Positions 55,217 to 58,777 of a DNA stretch of 58,777 nucleotides are shown here, one piece after another. Position 1 is the first letter of the stretch. Each line of letters opens with the position of its first letter. This DNA comes from Mycoplasmopsis cricetuli ATCC 35279. GTDB lineage: Bacteria; Bacillota_I; Bacilli_A; Mycoplasmatales; Metamycoplasmataceae. The notes beneath the pieces were generated by a model that saw only the letters and a program-made list of their open reading frames with translations, was not told where the DNA came from and ran no database searches. Position numbers and translations under genes: made by a program. The stretch lies in assembly GCF_000526955.1 (NCBI RefSeq), contig NZ_JAHB01000004.1:1-58777 (forward strand), written 5' to 3'.

Positions 55217-55770
55217 TATTTGTTTTTTTGATTAAATTTATTCATAATAACATGAATATCATTGTGTATGTAAGAAATGCATGCATCAGCTACTTTATCT
55301 AAAACTAAATTGATTTTATTATATTCATCAATACTAAATTTACCTAAAACAAAATCTTTTAGTTGACCTTCAAAAGGTGTTTTTATTCCTATTTTAATTC
55401 TTTTAAAATTAGAAGTTCCAAGTTTTTGAATCACATCATTTACACCATTATGACTTCCTCCACTTCCTCCTATTTTAATTGTTGATTTTCCTAAAGGAAA
55501 ATCTTTTTCATCTTGAATAATTAAAATATCTTCATTTTGTATATCATAATATTTAGCTAATGCTAAAATAAAATTTCCTGAATTATTCATATATGTCATT
55601 GGTTTTGCCAAAATGATATCATCGATTTTTATATAATTGCCATTAAATTTATTTTTGTTTAATGTTACTTCTAATTTTTCACAAATTCGATCTATTGCTA
55701 AAAATCCAACATTGTGTCTTGTATATTTATATAAATCTCCAGGATTACCCAATCCAACTATTAATTTCAT
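55216..55770 (-). CDS. pth: peptidyl-tRNA hydrolase
   Basis: 184 residues: GLGNPGDLYKYTRHNVGF (catalytic His), KPMTYMNNSG, and GSGGSHNGVND. Recycles peptidyl-tRNA dropped by ribosomes. Starts inside the end of recD2. Confidence 0.97.
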   Translation of the reverse strand: MKLIVGLGNPGDLYKYTRHNVGFLAIDRICEKLEVTLNKNKFNGNYIKIDDIILAKPMTYMNNSGNFILALAKYYDIQNEDILIIQDEKDFPLGKSTIKIGGSGGSHNGVNDVIQKLGTSNFKRIKIGIKTPFEGQLKDFVLGKFSIDEYNKINLVLDKVADACISYIHNDIHVIMNKFNQKNK

Positions 55771-57968
55771 TTTTCTCCTTCTAGTAAAAGCTTAAAATTT
55801 GTTAGTATTTTTTCTTTTTGAAAGTTATTTTTAATTAAAACATCCAAATAATTAACTTCATTAGTAGTAACAATAATTAAATGTTTAATTGCACGAGAAA
55901 TCGCTGTATATATTAATTTTTTTCGAAGCATAAATTCAAAATCTGGATTAATTACAAAAATAACACTTTCAATCTCACTTCCTTGAAATTTGTGAACTGT
56001 GATTCCATAAGCTAAATTAATTTGATCTCTAAATTCAGATTCAGTATACTCAATAATTTTTCTAAATTTTTCTCTTTTAAACTCAACTTTAATAATTTTC
56101 TTTTTAGTTTTTTTATCAATTAAACAATCAATAATATACCCAATATCACCATTATAAATATCATCAATAATTCTATTTTCTAGTTGAATTACACGATCAT
56201 TTATTTTAAAAGAAATATTTACATTATTTTTTTTGATTGAAAATATTTCCTTACCATTATAATTTAGTTTTTCTTGAATTTTATTGTTTATATTGTAAAG
56301 ACCATATTCACCTTTATATGAAGGAGTTAAAATAATAGTTTTATCAAGAGAAAATTTATCAACTTCAGATAAATAAATTTTTATAATTTTTTCTAAAAAT
56401 AAATTTTTATTTATTTCATATAAATCAACAATATTACTTTTAAAAGTTGGTTTTATATTATTTTTTACAGAATTCATATGTTCAATGATTTCTTTAAATT
56501 CAGACCGAAAATTCTTATTTAAATAAGTAGTTTTAATCAAATTCGATTTAATTAATTCCTCTAAAATATTTCCAGGCCCAATTGCTGGTAACTGATCAAC
56601 ATCCCCAATTAAAATTAATTTTTCTAAATTCTTACAACTAACTAATAAATTGTAGAAAATATTTAAATTTACCATTGAAAATTCATCAATTATAATAATT
56701 TTAATTTTATTTAACTCTTGTTCATCAGTTCTTACAAAATTATCATCTTTATCAATTTTAAGCATGCTATGAATTGTTCTACAGCTATCATTTATTTTAA
56801 TTGAGATATTTGTACTAGCGCGCCCTGTTGGAGCTACTATAAAATAGTCTTTTTCATTTTCGTATTTATTTAATTTTAACAATTGATTAAAATAATTAAT
56901 TAAAAAACTTTTTCCAGTACCTGGACCACCTGAAATTATAGAAATATTGTTATTTAAAAAATTAGTAAATGCATCTTTTTGCTCAAAAGATAATTTTTTT
57001 ACAAAATCACTATTTTCAATTTTTAATTTTAAAGTACTATTTTTTTTATTAATTTTTTTAAGTAATTTAATGATTTCTTTTTCTTTTTCATAAGTTTTTT
57101 TGCGTGTTAAATAATAATTAGAATTTATTTGAGACATTTTAATTTTTTCATGTGTTACTAAAAAATTAAACATTTCAATTAATTCTTCTTTTGTAACATT
57201 AAAGTAATTAAAAACTTTTTTTGCTACTTCTTTAAGTAATATCAATGTTGAGTTATTATTTTCTTCTTCTTTTATAACAAAATCAACAAATGCTCGAAAT
57301 CTCTCTAAACAATTAACATCTCATTCTAAAAGTAATGCAAATTTATCAACTTCTTGTAAATTAAAATCATAATCAAAATAAAGTTTGTAAGGATTTTCTT
57401 CTTTAAATAATTCGATAAAGGATTTCTTACTTTTATAAGTTGTTTGTAATTTTTCATAAAATTTTTGTAAATTATTACTATAAAAAAAATGTATATCATT
57501 TTCGTTATTTTGATCTGTAATTATGAGTGAATTAATAATATCTTTATTTTCATTGTAATATTTTTGAAGTGTTTTTATTTGTTTTTCAGTTATAACTTGA
57601 AGTAATTTTTCTGAATTTTTTTCATATTCATTAACATATTTAAAAATTTCACAACCAAAATTATCATTAATTTTTTTTGCTGTATTTTTTCCTATATTAG
57701 GAATATGTTTAACTAAATATTCTTCTCAATTAATTTCTTTTTTAACAATAATTGGAACATATGTGTGTAAAATTTTATTTGAATATTTACCATTATCACT
57801 AATTTCAATTTCATAAGGAACAAATAAATTAGGTATATTATTTCGTGAATAAATTACAAGTGAATTTTTAGAATTTTCAGTTGGTTTAAACATTAAAAGT
57901 GCTCAGTTTTGAGCTACTCCTCCTTTTAATAGTTTAACAAATGTTCCTTTTATCTTAGTTTTATTCAT
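55761..57968 (-). CDS. recD2: RecD2-type helicase (SF1B, RecD/TraA family)
   Basis: 735 residues; the frame passes TGA-Trp codons, one just before the C terminus (GEKWN), so it ends at 55761 and overlaps pth by 10 bases. Helix-hairpin-helix domain HIPNIGKNTAKKI near residue 90; Walker A GGPGTGKS; IIDEFSM; GDVDQLPAIGPG; C-terminal TVHKFQGSE and YTAISRA. A 5'-3' DNA helicase that works without RecBC. Confidence 0.92.
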
Positions 57969-58044
57969 AATTGGTTTTTATATTATATTATTTTAATTTT
58001 AAACATTTTTTAATAAAAAAATAAATCAAAATAAACTTGATTTA

Positions 58045-58260
58045 TTATTCTTCATCTGAAACAACTTGAATTAAAATATCATTAACTCAAACAATATCTC
58101 CAGGTTTTATTTTAGTTGATCCTCCAATAGGTGGCACTCCATTAATTTTTACTGTGTTATGAAGTAAAAATAATTTACCACTACCTCCAGTTGGTGTTTC
58201 ACCTATTTTTTTTAAAAATTGTTTTAATTTTATTGATTCACCTTTAATTTTTACTTTCAT
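58045..58260 (-). CDS. S4-domain RNA-binding protein (YaaA/RlbA-like)
   Basis: 71 residues, S4 fold: IKLKQFLKKIGETPTGGSGK, NGVPPIGGSTKIKPGDIV. The dnaN-adjacent YaaA type, thought to act on ribosome assembly or RNA. Its ATG is 2 bases after the dnaN stop. Confidence 0.9.
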
Positions 58261-58262
58261 TT

Positions 58263-58777
58263 TTACCTTCTTATTGGACTAATTATTTGTCTATTTGTAT
58301 TAGTTTTTTCAGAAACTAAAAGCAAAAATTTTTCATGTTCACTAATCAAAATATTAATAGGACCATTTTGAAGTGATGAAACTGCATCTTTGATATATTG
58401 AAAATCAATATCAATATCAAGTTCAGGTCCGTTTAATTGATAATTTTCACTTTGAGATGCTTCTCCAATACCAATTTCAGCTACTTCATAAACAATTTTA
58501 ACTTCTGATTTAGTAAAACTAAATTGAAGTCTTCTTGTTTTTTCTGAATTATAAAATAATGCTTTATTAATTAATTTTAAAAAATCTTGTTTGTCTAATT
58601 TAATAACCCTTGATGGAGTAAAATTGAAAATATGTCAAATAGATTCATAATTAATATTAGTAGTTGAAATTTGAATAATTGTGTCACTATATGAAATTCC
58701 AATTTTTGAATCATTAAAAAATAAAAAAACTTTTTTTTCACTATCTTTTGTAACTAATTTTTTAAGATTTTTTGCAT
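58263..58777 (-). CDS. dnaN: DNA polymerase III sliding clamp, C-terminal part (partial)
   Basis: About 170 residues of the C-terminal end, cut by the window edge. Domain 3 features: TPSRVIKLDKQDFLKLINKA, and the closing run to NTNRQIISPIRR, the beta-clamp tail (usually ending P-hydrophobic-R-basic). Processivity clamp; dnaN next to an S4 gene and recD2 indicates closeness to the origin. Confidence 0.93.

Noticed and set aside
58045-58777. oriC within the window
   Set aside because: Only dnaN and the S4 gene are seen; no DnaA-box cluster or dnaA is visible at the right end.

Overview
The window is a chromosome segment from a mycoplasma (Mollicutes). It is very AT-rich, and almost every long gene reads through in-frame TGA codons that must encode tryptophan (genetic code 4). 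No tRNA, rRNA, CRISPR array or insertion sequence was recognised. The gene set (PTS sugar uptake, lactate dehydrogenase, a full pyruvate dehydrogenase complex, maltodextrin enzymes) fits a sugar-fermenting, host-associated species, perhaps of the hominis/synoviae side of the group; species was not determined. The right end (dnaN, S4-domain protein, recD2, pth, tilS, ftsH, all on the minus strand) looks like the side of an oriC region; dnaA and oriC would lie beyond the right edge.

Layout. 1-7.6 kb: amino-sugar block with the end of one PTS permease, a PHP-family phosphatase, nagB, an RpiR regulator, an intact PTS EIICB with a small membrane protein, a decayed murQ (MurNAc-6-P etherase) and nagA. 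Two identical 15-bp palindromes lie between the divergent PTS operon and the murQ relic. 7.7-11.7 kb: recO, an AlbA_2/HTH putative regulator, a striking helically phased repeat array, and a YtcJ-like amidohydrolase. 11.7-16.2 kb: a five-gene operon (luciferase-like monooxygenase, GcvH-like carrier, class M sirtuin, lipoate ligase, old-yellow-enzyme-like oxidoreductase) matching the lipoate-linked ADP-ribosylation operon of microbial pathogens, here without a macrodomain gene and with a frameshifted ligase. 16.4-23.2 kb: ldh, a YhcH/NanQ-like protein, and pdhABCD, in which the lipoyl domain sits on E3 and not on E2. 23.5-32.4 kb: a small hypothetical gene, an MFS transporter, then pgmB, a GH65 phosphorylase and an alpha-glucosidase, with a divergent pullulanase. 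32.5-38.3 kb: rplK-rplA, rbgA, a DivIVA-like protein, two SPOUT methyltransferases and parE. 38.4-43.4 kb: MFS transporter overlapping a carnitine acyltransferase, a HAD hydrolase and a YgjP-like metallopeptidase. 43.4-58.8 kb: one minus-strand run from dnaN to ftsH, ending in a giant 2,611-residue FtsX-type permease and its ATPase.

How the parts work together. GlcNAc/MurNAc-type sugars would enter by PTS and be converted by NagA and NagB to fructose-6-P. Maltodextrins would be cut by pullulanase and alpha-glucosidase, then phosphorolysed by the GH65 enzyme, with PgmB giving glucose-6-P. Pyruvate goes to lactate (Ldh) or acetyl-CoA (Pdh), and Pdh needs lipoate, which ties it to the lipoate ligase and the sirtuin operon.

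The observations most worth following are the 19-box array with 10.4-bp phasing beside the AlbA_2/HTH gene, the macrodomain-less sirtuin/lipoate operon, the murQ relic with its paired operators, and a class of genes whose -10 box ends 4-7 nt before the ATG and which should therefore make leaderless mRNAs.
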